A stretch of DNA of 64,000 bases, taken from the NCBI RefSeq assembly GCF_030272615.1, contig NC_081405.1:651582920-651646919 (forward strand). The letters are read 5' to 3'. The notes beneath the pieces were generated by a model. The model had not been told where the DNA came from and searched no databases. It was given only the letters and a program-made list of their open reading frames with translations. The position numbers and the translations under genes were made by a program. Source of the stretch: Cryptomeria japonica. Its lineage: Eukaryota; Streptophyta; Pinopsida; Cupressales; Cupressaceae. Positions 9,799-20,990 of this stretch are shown piece after piece (positions within the stretch are counted from its first letter, which is position 1; each line of letters begins with the position of its first letter).

Positions 9799-12320
9799 AT
9801 GTCAGACTTTTATTTGTAAGATGTTCATATTTGTGATAATTATGAGTTAGATGAAGCTTTAGATGAATTTTTGAAACCTAAATATACCAAACCTTCATTT
9901 TACCAAAAACTCATAAACATTGTTACTATGCCATTTCGTTGTGATGAGAAAGATAAGTCGAATGATTCCTCTCAAGGGTACATTCCTATCAGCTCTTCCA
10001 CTAAATCTAGTAACATGGTTGTTTTCAATGATCCCCTCTATGAAGAGATATCTCCTTTTGAATCGAAAGATAAACCTTTTAATATATATGATCATGCTTT
10101 GTTGAATGATGCCCTTGATGCCTTTGTGTCTCCTAAAAAACACTCCCTTCATGAGGATCCTTTTGTGCAAGAAGATGACACTATCCCTACATTTCCTAGT
10201 GATGGCCTTTCCTTTTCCAACAAAATTCCCACTAGAGATGATGAATTAATGATAAATGCTTACCCTTCTCCTAAAGTTTGTGTTACCCATAAGCATCCGT
10301 TAGAGAAAGAAGATGAAATAATAAGCAATTTCCTTAATTCTCTCTCCCCTATTGAACATATTTTGAGGAAAGAGGATGAGTTTAACACATCTATTGATGC
10401 TCTCCCTCCTAAGGATGAGGAATTAATAAACAATGTTATCTCCTCTCCCGAAATTAACAATACTTCAAGCATTCCTTTCAACAACTTCACTATTTGGGAT
10501 GAACCATTAGAAGAAGGTGTAGATTATTCTCTACCCTGTGAGAGAACCCTAGCCAAAGGGGATGAAATCAAGATTGGAAACTCCCTTGATAGTTTCTCCC
10601 CTTCCTCGAATCTCAATTATTTTCCCTCTAAAAATAAAGCATCTCCCTCTCCTCAACTTGGTTCTACTCATAAGGATACCCTAGTTCAAAGCAAGGTGGT
10701 TAACATCTCTTTCAAAGATCTCCCTCTCAAAAGTGAGACTTTAGAGAGTAATGTTGATCCTTCTCCTAGAGAGTTTATTCCCCATGTAGATCCTTTGATG
10801 ATAGAGGATGATATGACCTTTCCTAGTATTACTCTTCCTACTAGAACATCAATGCCTATCCCTTGTCTCTCTCCTAAAATTGATTTGATCCGTGATAAGA
10901 TTTTAGTGCAAGAGAAGACTATCAATAATTCTTCCAACACTTTTGTTCATTCCTCTAAACCATCCTCAATCAATTTGATACATGTGATTGAAACACCTAA
11001 CAAACCTCTCTTCACTGTCCAAGGTGCTTGTCCTTCTCAAAATTCTCAACCTGTAAATAAGCCTATCTTAGTGGTTCAAGGTGGTTATGCTAATGATTCT
11101 TTTTGCACTCCTAAGAAACCGGTTATTACTATGCAAGGAGGTTATTCCTCTAAGAGCCCTTATGAGTATGCTAAGCAATTGACTAGAGAGAGTTATCATG
11201 CGGTTGCCCATACTTATAATACTAGAAACAATAGGCAACCTAATCCTCCTCCAGTTATCCCCACTTCGCTTCCTCCTTCCCAACCTATTCTTCCCCAAGC
11301 TCCACGTATTTCACAAGTTCTTGGTAAGGAATATGATCTCATAGAACAACTTAAAGCTACCCCTGCTAAGATATCCCTTTGGGATTTGATCCAAACTTCT
11401 TCCTCTCATCATGGAATGTTACAAGATGCCTTGAAAGATTTGAATGTTCCTCCACCTATTACATCTAGTAATATAGTGTCTTTGGTGAACTCTGTGATGA
11501 ATCCTAAAACTCAAATTGTGTTTACTCAAGATGAGTTTCCTACTAGTGAAATTCAACAACAATATGATCCCTTGATGATTGTGGTTATCATAAATGACAC
11601 TGCTATAAGACGAACACTGGTAGATAATGGCTCTGGCCTTAATGTGTGTAGCATTAATCTATTGCATAAGATGAATGTGGATACATCCCTTATTGAGCCT
11701 GACTCTCGTCCCATTCGAGGCTTTGATAATGTGGCTAAGTCTTCATTAGGTATTATCACCTTACCCATCATAGTGGGACCTGTTACTTTGCCTACTCCTA
11801 TCCATGTTATGTCGGGAAATATAACATACAACTTGTTATTAGGGAGACCTTGGATTCATGGTATGCAAGCTGTCCCCTCTACATTGCATAGACAAGTTAA
11901 ATTCATTTATAACAATAAGACATATGCCTTGATAGGTGATACTAATTTTCAAGCTTGTTTGCAAACATCTAAGCCTTCCTCTCCTAGTAATGACTCTTTG
12001 AACAAGATACCTATGGATGAATCCTTACCTCTGATAATCAAAATTCTTTGGATGAGTCTGAAGCTCCTGAAGAAGATCCTTCTTGACTTGAATATATGCA
12101 TAAAAAGGATTTTGATCCTGAGAAGGTTCTTGTAGAAGACGATTGGGGATCTCTTGACTTTAATCCCACCTTTGTAGGTGAGTATAGGGTTCCTCCTAGA
12201 GATCTTAAAGGTAAGAAGAAGGAAGAAACTAAAAATCAATCAATCTTACCTGAACCTATGAGCAATAATTTTGTGGCCGCTTCTCAAACTTCTTCTCCTC
12301 ACACCTCTAATTATGAATAG
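9799..12320 (+). pseudogene. gag/protease-like ORF of the Tat-like element
   Basis: An ATG at 9799 begins a frame with a single early TAA (9817-9819), then stays open for more than 750 codons to 12135. It resumes in another frame (about 12096-12320) after a frameshift. The first ~450 residues are an acidic, Ser/Pro-rich region of loosely repeated units, without a recognisable gag capsid or zinc knuckle. About residues 560-680 form a retropepsin-like domain: TLVDNGSGLNVCS near 11615-11655 and LLLGRPWIHG near 11833, the pair typical of Tat-type gypsy proteases. The active-site triplet reads D-N-G where DTG/DSG is usual, so activity is doubtful. Function in particle assembly or cleavage is inferred from position. 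Confidence 0.75.
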
Positions 12321-12893
12321 TTTGATTCTTTGTCTTATGAAAAACCACCTTCTCTTCCTGAAATGGCTGATCGTTATGGTCGTGGTTTTCGCATTTTTGC
12401 TAAGCATGGGTATCATGGAAATGGTTGTGGCACTCACGAACAAGGGATAAAAGTTCCTCTAGAGACTAATTTTCACAATTATGCCTTTGGACTTGGCTAC
12501 AATCCCTGCAAACGCACTAAAGCGTCTAAAAGACCATCTCTCAATGTGAATGCTATATTTAGTAGTGATGATGATCTCACTTCAACTAAATCATCTTCTA
12601 CTTCTATCAACTCTCATTCCCCTCATAAGGAAATCTTGGCAATGAACAAATCTCTTTATGAATCCCCTCAAATTTCTAAATCCACTTATGAATCTTTATC
12701 TCCTATTCATCGTAAAGTCATTTCCTCTAGGGATAAGGCTCTAATAAATTACACTCATCCCTCTTCTAAGATTTCATGTGACTTTTCTTCTTCAATTTTT
12801 ATCATTTTATACATGTTTTTGATCTCACTTATAGTTGAGCATTTAGCATGTCATATTCAAATACCTCATTCAATCTATCATGTCTTTAAATAA
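12321..12893 (+). pseudogene. G-patch-like tail following the protease
   Basis: In the same frame as 12096-12320, after one TAG, comes a Gly-rich stretch: YGRGFRIFAKHGYHGNG, then FGLGYNP at about 12487-12507. A G-patch-like RNA-binding module after the protease is known in Tat/Ogre-type elements. It is followed by a Ser/Lys-rich tail and a hydrophobic C-terminus (about 12790-12890) that may be translated noncoding sequence. This supports the Tat-like assignment even though RT is missing. Confidence 0.6.
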
Positions 12894-14490
12894 CATTAAT
12901 GGCTATTATGTTGCTCATCATTATGTGACATTGGTAGCTCATTTACTAGGGGCTCATTGTCATTCATGATGGTACAATTTCAAGTGCAATCATATTTTTT
13001 GAAGCAACATAATAGCCTAATTTTCTTGTTCCTATGGGGACAAGAGTGATTTCATACATCTCTTCTTTTGCTTATGTCCAAATCTCTCCCTAGAAGATTG
13101 TGTAAGTCCTTCTCATTGAGGCAATGATCGTTCCTTATTTTTATCTAAGGATCCACTTTTTCCTATTTTGTGGATGGTGTGGACTTTATTACTTGATGTT
13201 ATGCCTTGTACGCATTTGTTGTTGTTTGTTCAAGGGTTCTCTCTTACAAGAGGTGTAAGTCCTTGACTACAACCTCTTTTGCACTTGGTAAAATACATCC
13301 ATAGAGAATTCACTCTCCTAATTGGGTTAAAAAAGAGCATCATCCTTCATTAAGAATCACTTTCACCTCGCAAAAGAAGGAAGTATTGCATTCTTATTCT
13401 CTTCTTTGTCTTATTCTAGAAGATGTTATATTTGTCTAAGACAATTTCTCTCAGGGATAGGTGTCTTTTGTACAAATATCTCTTCTCCTCTAAGGATCTC
13501 CTTTACACATACTACAAGATATCCCTTTTCAACTATCTTATCCTTGCTTAAGGAGTGCAGAACTCTCTTGCTTGGATCTAGGACATTGTTGCATTTTTGG
13601 GGTATCTTCTTGTGTGATGAAGGTAGGTATCCTTGTTCTACTTTTCTTATGACATAAAACTTACACTTTTTGAGCAATGGGTCATTCTCAGAACTAGAGC
13701 ACAGACTCTTAGAGCGAGATGTCACGCTTTTTGTACTATACATATACAGGTTGTAGCATACTCGGGCATAGACTCCTATGAGGTGCTTCTAACCTCCCTT
13801 ACACACACATGCACGAGGTTGAGTGGAACTAGCGGCATAAGGCTAGACTTTCTTACTCTCCTCCCTTACATGGATCACCTAGACAGACTCTAGGGGCTAG
13901 TTTTCCATGTCCTCTTTCCCATGGATCACCTAGACAAGATCTAGGGGTGAGAAGTCCATGTCTTCTCTCTCACTATTCTTCTCATGGATCACCAATGTGT
14001 GTATTCATGCTTTTTTTCCTTTCTTTTCTTCTCTTTGCATTTTGTTTCCATTTACATCCTTCATCTTGTGTTAGAGAACTCTCAAATCCTCACACTCTTT
14101 GTTGTATTGGAATTGAGATTTAGTCCTCTTTCTTACCAAATGATTCTCCATTAGTTTTTGATCTCATATCAAATCTTCTTGTGAGCATTTGTCATCAATA
14201 TTCTTTAACAATTCGAAGTGGTAAACATGATACCCTGTTTCAACTCACTAAAATTAGCAAGCCGAAATAGGGGGGGCATATAGCTACTCTCAAATTTTCA
14301 TCACCTTCCTTAGTAAGCATTAGGTGATTTTGTGATCTAACATGTGGTTTTGTAGGTTGTGGTTCCTAACTTTGTACTGCAGATACCGCTGGGGGCTTCG
14401 TTCGACAGACTTATGGATATATCCTTTTTCAAATATGTTTAATTTTCTGTACTTTAGCTTGCATATGCACGTAGTGTTCATATGACTGCT
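12894..14490 (+). other. pol-less 3' internal region of the Tat-like element
   Basis: About 1.6 kb where RT, RNase H and integrase would be expected. No frame here shows any pol motif. The sequence is T-rich, with repeated ATGGATCACCTAGACA-type segments at about 13870-13990. A second G-run, AAATAGGGGGGGCATA, at 14265-14280 resembles an extra internal polypurine tract. Confidence 0.7.
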
Positions 14491-14505
14491 AAAGTGGGGG
14501 CTAAA
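14491..14505 (+). other. polypurine tract of the Tat-like element
   Basis: AAAGTGGGGGCTAAA ends exactly at the 3' LTR start TGTAGC. It would prime plus-strand DNA synthesis. Confidence 0.8.
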
Positions 14506-16177
14506 TGTAGCATCATAAATTGTACGCACTTGCTAGGGTGGTACAATTTCACACTTAGTTTAGCACCCGCCTTGGCGCATTTTGCATTTTGCATTGCATT
14601 TCCCCTTTAACACTTAATTAATTATATTAATTAGGTCTAAGGTTCTATTTCATCATCTCCCACATCATAAAGTCGGGCCCTTTCATTAAAGTGTGCCCCT
14701 TTCATTTTATTCTTCCAATACATCATTTAATCAAAAACCCTAATTAGGTCCTATTTTGAACTTGAGGGCTTGATTTCGGGGGTCAAAACATCTCGAAATC
14801 ACCTGTAACTTCGGGATTCTCTCTAAAATCATCATATCCGACAGTCCTAAAAATTTGGTGAAAAGTTGCCGGGACCATGGCGCCCGGAGTGCAACATGGT
14901 CCGAGACATTTTTCCCAAAATTTTAGGAGCGCGATCCAATCATAAAATAAAGCTTAACCCCAAGAAATTGGCGGGATATTCAATCTCTAGGTCGGCCAAA
15001 AGTTGAAATTAAGACCTAGGGTTTCATATATAAGAGCTCTCTTTCTTCATTTGAAAGGATCCGATTTTTAGCTTTGGAGGACCTTCTATGCAGCGAAAGA
15101 GTAGATCTTTGAAGACTTCAATAACATTCAACATCCATCCATCAAGCATTCATCAATTTCATTCATTTAGGGCTTGGGAGACATTGGAGAACAATAGGAG
15201 ATTACCGACTGAAGATTGGCTTGTACTCCTCCCTTGAGGGATGGGTATGATTTCATGTTGTTTTCATGTCTTTGCATAAGCCTCATTATATCATTTGTAT
15301 TCATGCTTTAGATCACTTTGCATCTTGATTTAGAGCATTTACATTATCATTTACAAGCAATTAGGGTTTACTTTCTAGGTTGCTCTAGTTTGCTTTCTTG
15401 CATTTAAGGACCTTGCACACACACTAGGTTTGCACACACATTACATTTTACAATACAACTTGGCTATTCGTGGAGGTGGAAATCACCGAAGCGGGGGTTT
15501 GACTAAGGCAAAACCCTATATAGCCACCCAAAACACCTTTTCAGATATAAGTGCAGATTTCGGGATTCAGACGACACCGTAAGTTGCAGATCCAAAAGAA
15601 GCAGACTGAGACCGACCTTCCCACAAAATCTCAGAGAAAAAGACCAGGATAGGGGCGTGGGGTGCCCTGGTCCTGCCAGGACAGGGGCGCTGGGCGCCCT
15701 AGTCCCTGGGACAGGGGTGCTGGGCGCCCTGGTCCTCATGACAGACAACATTTTCAACATTTTTGACAGCTTTTCCAGAGTGCAAAACAACAGTTTTCGG
15801 AGCAGTTTCAGGGGCAGAATCAGGACAGTGGTGCCCGCGCCCCCGTCCCGAACATTTTCAGTCAGATTTTAACTCCGGGTACGCATTTACATTCTTGTCT
15901 TGTCCTTGTGTTTACAGCTTTCCATCATTTAAGTTCAATTCTGTAATCTTGTTATTAGTTCATACTTGCACTTTGGGGTTAGGGATTGAACTTGCATCAT
16001 TTCATCTTTCAATTACAACAAAGGAATAGAAATCCTAATAGGTAGCCTGTGGCTCTCTCTTCCACAAGAAGAAGTAGCCAATTGTGTGATACCTCTAGGC
16101 TCTTTCGTATTCCACAAGTGTGTGGTTGAAAGTGAGATTAGGGCATGTTTGCTTAGTGTCACTTTTTCTCCCGCACA
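14506..16177 (+). repeat. 3' LTR of the Tat-like element
   Basis: Collinear with 7956-9627 without gaps. It starts TGTAGCATC and ends CTCCCGCACA. The TATA box is at 15027-15033 and the GC-rich tandem units at about 15645-15740. Differences from the 5' LTR cluster in the GC-rich part and are mostly C/T or G/A. Confidence 0.93.
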
Positions 16178-16182
16178 GCTCC
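16178..16182. repeat. target-site duplication GCTCC (right)
   Basis: Second copy of GCTCC, directly after the 3' LTR end CACA, matching 7951-7955. Confidence 0.92.
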
Positions 16183-16346
16183 ATCAGTTTTTTAGCATGT
16201 TCTCTCCTTTTTTCCTGAGAGGCCTTATATTTGACCATAAGAACATCATAAGCTTGCTCAAATTAAGTGAGTGAGCTGATGAGTAAGTTCCCTCATAGTG
16301 TATTCCCCCACATCTCTTTCCAAGTGGTTAAACTTATAGAAAGGTT
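16178..16346 (-). pseudogene. N1 gag N-terminal segment
   Basis: Short minus-strand segment between the N1 primer site and the Tat-like insertion. The reading MRELTHQLTHLI... could be the start of the gag coiled coil, with stops. In N2 the matching region begins MDNLRKQLEIAL just after the primer site. Low information, assigned by position. Confidence 0.5.
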
Positions 16347-16358
16347 GGCTCTGATACC
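16347..16358 (-). other. N1 primer binding site (tRNA-iMet type)
   Basis: The minus strand reads GGTATCAGAGCC, the usual complement of the 3' end of initiator tRNA-Met in plant copia elements. It lies 3 bp inside the LTR end at 16362. Confidence 0.85.
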
Positions 16359-16361
16359 TAT

Positions 16362-17472
16362 TGATGAATACTAAGAGGGGGGGGTGAATTAGTATGCCAA
16401 AAATCTCTGTACTTAAATACTTTACTAGTCTAGCAGTAAACCAATAAAATAGTTTAGCAAACAAACCGGTTAGCACACATGCAAACCAAATAGAAAATAA
16501 TGCATTCACCCACAAAAGCACAATCACCATAACACAAGAGATTTTGACATGGAAAATCAAATGGGAAAAACCACGGTGAGATGAAACTCACAAGTAACTA
16601 TCTCCAGAACAGGAACTAGACTGGTTAAGGTCATACAATGTTCTTTACCAGAATAGATCCTGTTAGGAATCTCAATCTCTGTTAGGAGATAATTCCAATT
16701 AAAGACTACCTTGCTAGGGGATTTTAGATCGACATATGTGAACCACCTTGTTAGAGGATTTACAAAAGGCTTTTTGGGCCTACCCGGTTAAGGGCTTCAG
16801 ATTTGTCGAAGATGTGAGTAATCAATAAGTGAGTGATCTAGCAAATAGCACATATTGCTTGGTTAGATCCTTGATAGTTCATTCCTAATGCATTCTAGCA
16901 TTACTTCAGTCTTCAACACATTCACACTCTACCTTCTCTCACAGACCTTAACTTCTCTTCTACAAACTCATCAACCACCTTAAAACCCTAGACATGATGT
17001 CCTTATAAAGGAATCTGATTTCATGCTAGTCCAATAGGATTACAATACAATTTCCTAGGTTCAATGCATCTAGACATATTTGGTAACACGACACAAAAGA
17101 ATCGCCAAAGTGTCGGCACCGCCGAACAATTGGTGGATGGTAACTCATCACAGAGTATTACCAGTTTGAACAAAATACTGGTTTAAGAAAAATACCGGTT
17201 GCCGGTTTGACAAAATGAAGACTGGGAACTATGAGTTGAGCCGCTTTGTTTCTTCATACTGCTTGAGATCCTTGAACTGCTTGGGGTCTTCATACTGCTT
17301 TGAAACTGGTAAACACTTTCTGCAAAGTACCGATAGTCTAAATACTATAATACATCATACCGGTTGGCACAAATACCAGTTGAGCTTTAACTCATACATA
17401 GAAAAAGTGATCTCAAATCAAGTGTGTATCCATCAATGACAATCAAAACATCAAACATAAAAAATGCCAACA
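16362..17472 (-). repeat. 5' LTR of N1
   Basis: On the minus strand it starts TGTTGGCATTTTTTATG (17472) and ends CTCTTAGTATTCATCA (16362). It contains the conserved copia-LTR box at about 16547-16579 (minus strand: CACCGTGGTTTTTCCCAT). Length 1111 bp. The matching 3' LTR is not in the window. Confidence 0.82.
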
Positions 17473-17780
17473 CTAGTTACCAACATGCCCCTTGATTGAA
17501 ACATGCTATATGAACACTTAGCTATTCTAGAGTGTATATCCTCCTTTTACCCTTAAAAGTTTGAAAGAATCCTTAGAATCACACCAAGAAAAGGGGAATT
17601 CATAGAGTTCAAACTTGTCACTAGATCAATAAAGAAAAAGGTTAAAGGGGATTCTTTGAGCTCGCCCTTGCAACAACCAACTCATTCTACTCAAACTGCT
17701 CATGCTACTCAAATTGCCCAAGTCCTCCCAAGCCCTCAACCTATAGCAATGCTGTAAACCAAAAACCACCACCTCCATGA
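17473..17780 (+). other. flank of N1, start of old gypsy region
   Basis: No clear gene. The segment GTTACCAACATGCCCCTTGA with its continuation (about 17477-17520) recurs, diverged, at about 61228-61270, so this is part of another dispersed repeat, probably an old gypsy leader. Confidence 0.4.
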
Positions 17781-18770
17781 ATGACATACTTTAACCAAAT
17801 GCATACTTCTTTGGAAACTATACTTGGAGGAATTCATGATTTCCCTAGAAATCTAGATAAGTTCTGTAGTAAGTGTAAATTTGGCAAATCCAAAACTGTG
17901 GAAGAACATATTTGGGGCATTCAAAGATGCATTAGTCTATAATCATATTGAATATCAGTATGTGGTATGATGGTTCTTCCCATACTCATTGGGAGATAAG
18001 AAGTCTAGCTAGTACCTAACCCTACCTGCCAACTCCATCCACAACTAGGACGATCTAAAGGCAACATTCATTGCACAGTTCAAGGTATATGTAGACCCTA
18101 CCACCCTTTACCACCAGTTTGCCTCTTTAAGGAAGTAACTCAATGAGCTCCTGATGAATTTCAATACTAAATTCTAAAAGGAATAGAAGAGGCTACAAGA
18201 CCCTTACCGAATTGCATAGCTAGTGGAAATTGCAACACATTACGGGGCCATAGACCCATGCATAAAATTATTTATCAAAAGAGGTTGCAAATTGAGATTA
18301 TTTTGCCAAAGCTTATGCTTTGGACCTTAAAATGAACTTAATATTGAGCCAATCCCTTGGAGGGATTAGACACAACCTACCTCTTACACCCCATGGAGAA
18401 TATAATGAGAAAACTAGTTTTAACCCTTCTCTAGCCATATGATCTCCTACTATGAATCTAGTACCTTTGTACGGACCCCCATATCCCATGAACCAACAAA
18501 TTATAATGAAAGTGTTTCCTTGGTACAATATGAATTCCATTAACCCACAAGTCTACATGAGTGATCAACCCCTTAGAATGGTTCAACAACAAGATATATC
18601 TAATGTTGCAGTGGAAAATCAAGTGCCTAACTCCTCTTCTACAGACCAAGGTGCACACCTCCCAACAAAAGTTGAGGCATTGAAGAAAATGCTTTCCCAA
18701 GTTACTATGGAGTTAAGCCAATTGAAAGTGAATCCTCCAAGTGGACACAATCAGTCTCAACAATAGAACA
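17760..18770 (+). pseudogene. gypsy gag remnant
   Basis: About 17960-18130 reads, across stops, the Ty3 gag core: a 'FFPYSLGDKKSS.YLTLPANSI' type block, then DDLKATFIAQFKVY. This is the conserved capsid region of plant gypsy gag. The later part (18452-18766) is a Gln/Pro-rich linker. Stops often stand where Trp or Gln would be expected. Not functional. Confidence 0.78.
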
Positions 18771-20110
18771 ACCAGAGGGGTTACCTAAATCAAAGGTCCA
18801 ATCAAAGGTTGCATAACCGATAGTAGTAAATTGGCCTGAATAATGGAGGGATGACCCATAATCATCCCAATTCTCAAGAGAACGTGAATTTCACTCAAAA
18901 TATGAATATGGCTGATGTGAACCTAATTCCTAATTGGTGTAGACTACATAATACCTCATCACATTCAGAGGTTAATTATGCACAAATAAAAAAGATCATA
19001 AGAATTTCCCAAGTTGATGCAAATCCCAATGGGCAAAGCACAACCAATGAACCTAATAAGGTTGACACCACTATGTTATTTGACACTTTTCTCTTTTAGG
19101 TTGGAGGAGATAATGCAATAGAACCCAAGTATATGATGCCTAAGCCTTTCAAAACACTAGGAATACATTCAAAAGGGCCATTCACAACCCCAATACCTCC
19201 AAAAAATGATGAAGTCCCACTAAATCCCAATACAAACAATAATCCTCCTTCTCCGCTTGGTCCCTGGGTGACACATACTAAGTTTGAAAAAACCAAAGGA
19301 GACTACCTAGGTAGACAATCTTATGATGTCACTAGACAAATGGAAAACACCACAACCACCATGTCTTTGATGGAAGTTCTCCTATCCTATCTTAAGAGAT
19401 TGTACCAATTAGAGTCACAAAGTAATGAAGTCAAAATAGCCACTGTCAAGGAATTCTGCCTTATACTTTGGCCGAATTGAGAATCCCCCATTCCTCTTAA
19501 GGATTAATTTTTTGGAAAAGAATTATACAATTGCTTAGTGTGCTTAGGGGCCTTTGGTAATGTTATGCCTTATTATATATATAAAAAACTAGGGTTGAAC
19601 CCGGTCCGATACACAAGTAAAGTTGTATAGCTTGATAAGACAAAAGAGAATGTGATCAAAGAATTAAAATGTTTATATACAGTTTGGGGTGGATCCTCAT
19701 GTCTCTCGGTACATATACATCCAAGTGGTGGACATCCCTAAAGTGTATTGAATGTTATTAAGCAAAGATTTGTCAAAGATGTTGGGAGGGTATTTATCCA
19801 CCTATTTCACTTACCTATGGCTCTTATGGAAGGGTGAAAGTAACCATATCTGGATAGATAGCAAATCAATATTGAAGAAAATGATCGCTAATTATGATGT
19901 GACTAACAAAGTATCTTACATTTAGGTGAGCCCCAAGGTCTAAAAGGTCAATGAAATCTCAACCCTCACGGTATCTCCCATGCCAACATCATCCCAAACA
20001 CATAAGTCATATCAAGTGAAAAGGATAGAAAAGTTCATTGATAGGTTACGACAAGGTATGCAACTGCTAGTTGATGATATTCAACTCGAGGATCTTCTAT
20101 TACTATAGTG
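18771..20110 (+). pseudogene. gypsy nucleocapsid-like and protease remnant
   Basis: About 18930-18980 reads NWCRLHNTSSHSEVNY, resembling the C/H cluster found between gag and protease in Athila/Tat-type elements, with the last Cys lost. The protease is poorly preserved. Its C-terminal block is visible at about 19725-19800 as VVDIPKVY.MLLSKDLSKML, then GGYL, parallel to IDIPPIFGLCLS...GGYL in the minus-strand element. Confidence 0.65.
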
Positions 20111-20135
20111 GTGTAGAACTCATCACCAAGAACAC

Positions 20136-20990
20136 TTGGAGGTAGCATGCATCACTTGTAGAAATGAGATTACAAAAATAATGGGACCTGACTTAGGGGA
20201 GAACACGAACTATGATACTACCCAAGAGGAGTGTGAAGCTATGACTGAGACTAGAGAAGAAGAAAATCCCCACCAAGAAAGTGAAAATACCCAAATGGAC
20301 AACTCTACAATAGCCACAAAAAACATGACATCACGTGTGGAACTTGTGACCCTCCCATTGGTGGAAATTTTTTTTGAAACACAACAAGGTAAAATAATTG
20401 GTGGGCCCAAAGAGCCTACACTCGCTGTGTTGAAAGTAAAGAATGAAAAACCAAAAGAGGCAGATATATGGCTCTTGATTGTGATGCATCAAGGTCAAAA
20501 TAAGGAAGCTTTGATTAGAAGACTCCTTTTTTCTCTTAAAAAGGGGGTAAGATGTTTAAAAGTGTAAAGGGATTTAGAATTGGTGATTAAGTAAGTAAGG
20601 AGCTAGTACACCTGTCATGATAAGAGATTGGTAGCATATAGAAATTGAGTGTGGGGTTTGATAACAGATTTTGATTCTTTTGATAGCCAACTTATACCAT
20701 GAAGGAGAAATTGTATGCCAGATGCATTGGTGGTAGTTGCTAGCACTTTGGAACCTATGAGTAATTCCCCATTGAAAAATTTATTAGTGGAGTTGGTTCC
20801 CACTCCTGCAATGCTGGATAACATCACACACTTCTAGGTGTTTGAAGATGATAAGCACATCTTGGCTTTCCTTGCCAATTCTAGGGCCTTTGAGGATCAT
20901 ATTATTGATGAGAATTATAGAGAAGAGATGGAAAAAGAAGAGGGTATTGAGGATATTATGAACCTTCCCATGAATGTCATCCCAAAAGGT
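20136..20990 (+). pseudogene. archaeal-type RNase H remnant upstream of RT, plus spacer
   Basis: 20136-20400 is acidic spacer. Around 20460-20800, in mixed frames, I read ALDCDAS (the first catalytic Asp region, usually W..FDGA), DLELVIK.VSKELVH (usually DSELVVKQV) and PDALVVVASTLEP (usually ADALA.LAS). Then comes the spacer VFEDDKHILAFL (20840-20880), matching VFESDEQIALFI in the minus-strand element. The domain therefore precedes RT, which begins after 21000. Extra RNase H domains are known in Tat elements, where I recall them described mainly downstream of RT. Confidence 0.6.

Larger units (their letters stand above)
7956..16177 (+). mobile_element. complete but pol-less Tat-like Ty3/gypsy element (8.2 kb)
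   Basis: It has two LTRs of 1672 bp, a putative primer site right after the 5' LTR, a gag/protease-like ORF, a G-patch-like tail and a polypurine tract right before the 3' LTR. The 5-bp duplication GCTCC flanks it. RT, RNase H and integrase are entirely absent from the 4.9-kb internal region, so it must have moved using enzymes supplied in trans. By hand count the LTRs differ at about 48 of 1672 positions (~3%), mostly transitions and with no length change, so this is among the younger insertions here. Lineage is inferred from the protease and G-patch motifs. Confidence 0.92.
5345..17472 (-). mobile_element. N1: non-autonomous copia-like element with accessory ORF
   Basis: Read on the minus strand from the right: LTR 17472-16362, tRNA-iMet-type primer site, coiled-coil gag with four zinc knuckles, then an accessory ORF. 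It is interrupted by the Tat-like element 7956-16177 and truncated at 5345 by the copia insertion, so its 3' LTR lies outside the window. No protease, integrase or RT is present between gag and the accessory ORF. N2 (53918-60640) has the same order, so the absence of pol is a property of the family and not a local deletion. Confidence 0.78.

Noticed and set aside
13406-13893. Possible remnant of pol in the Tat-like internal region
   Set aside because: Frames of 83-105 codons on both strands show no RT, RNase H or integrase motif.
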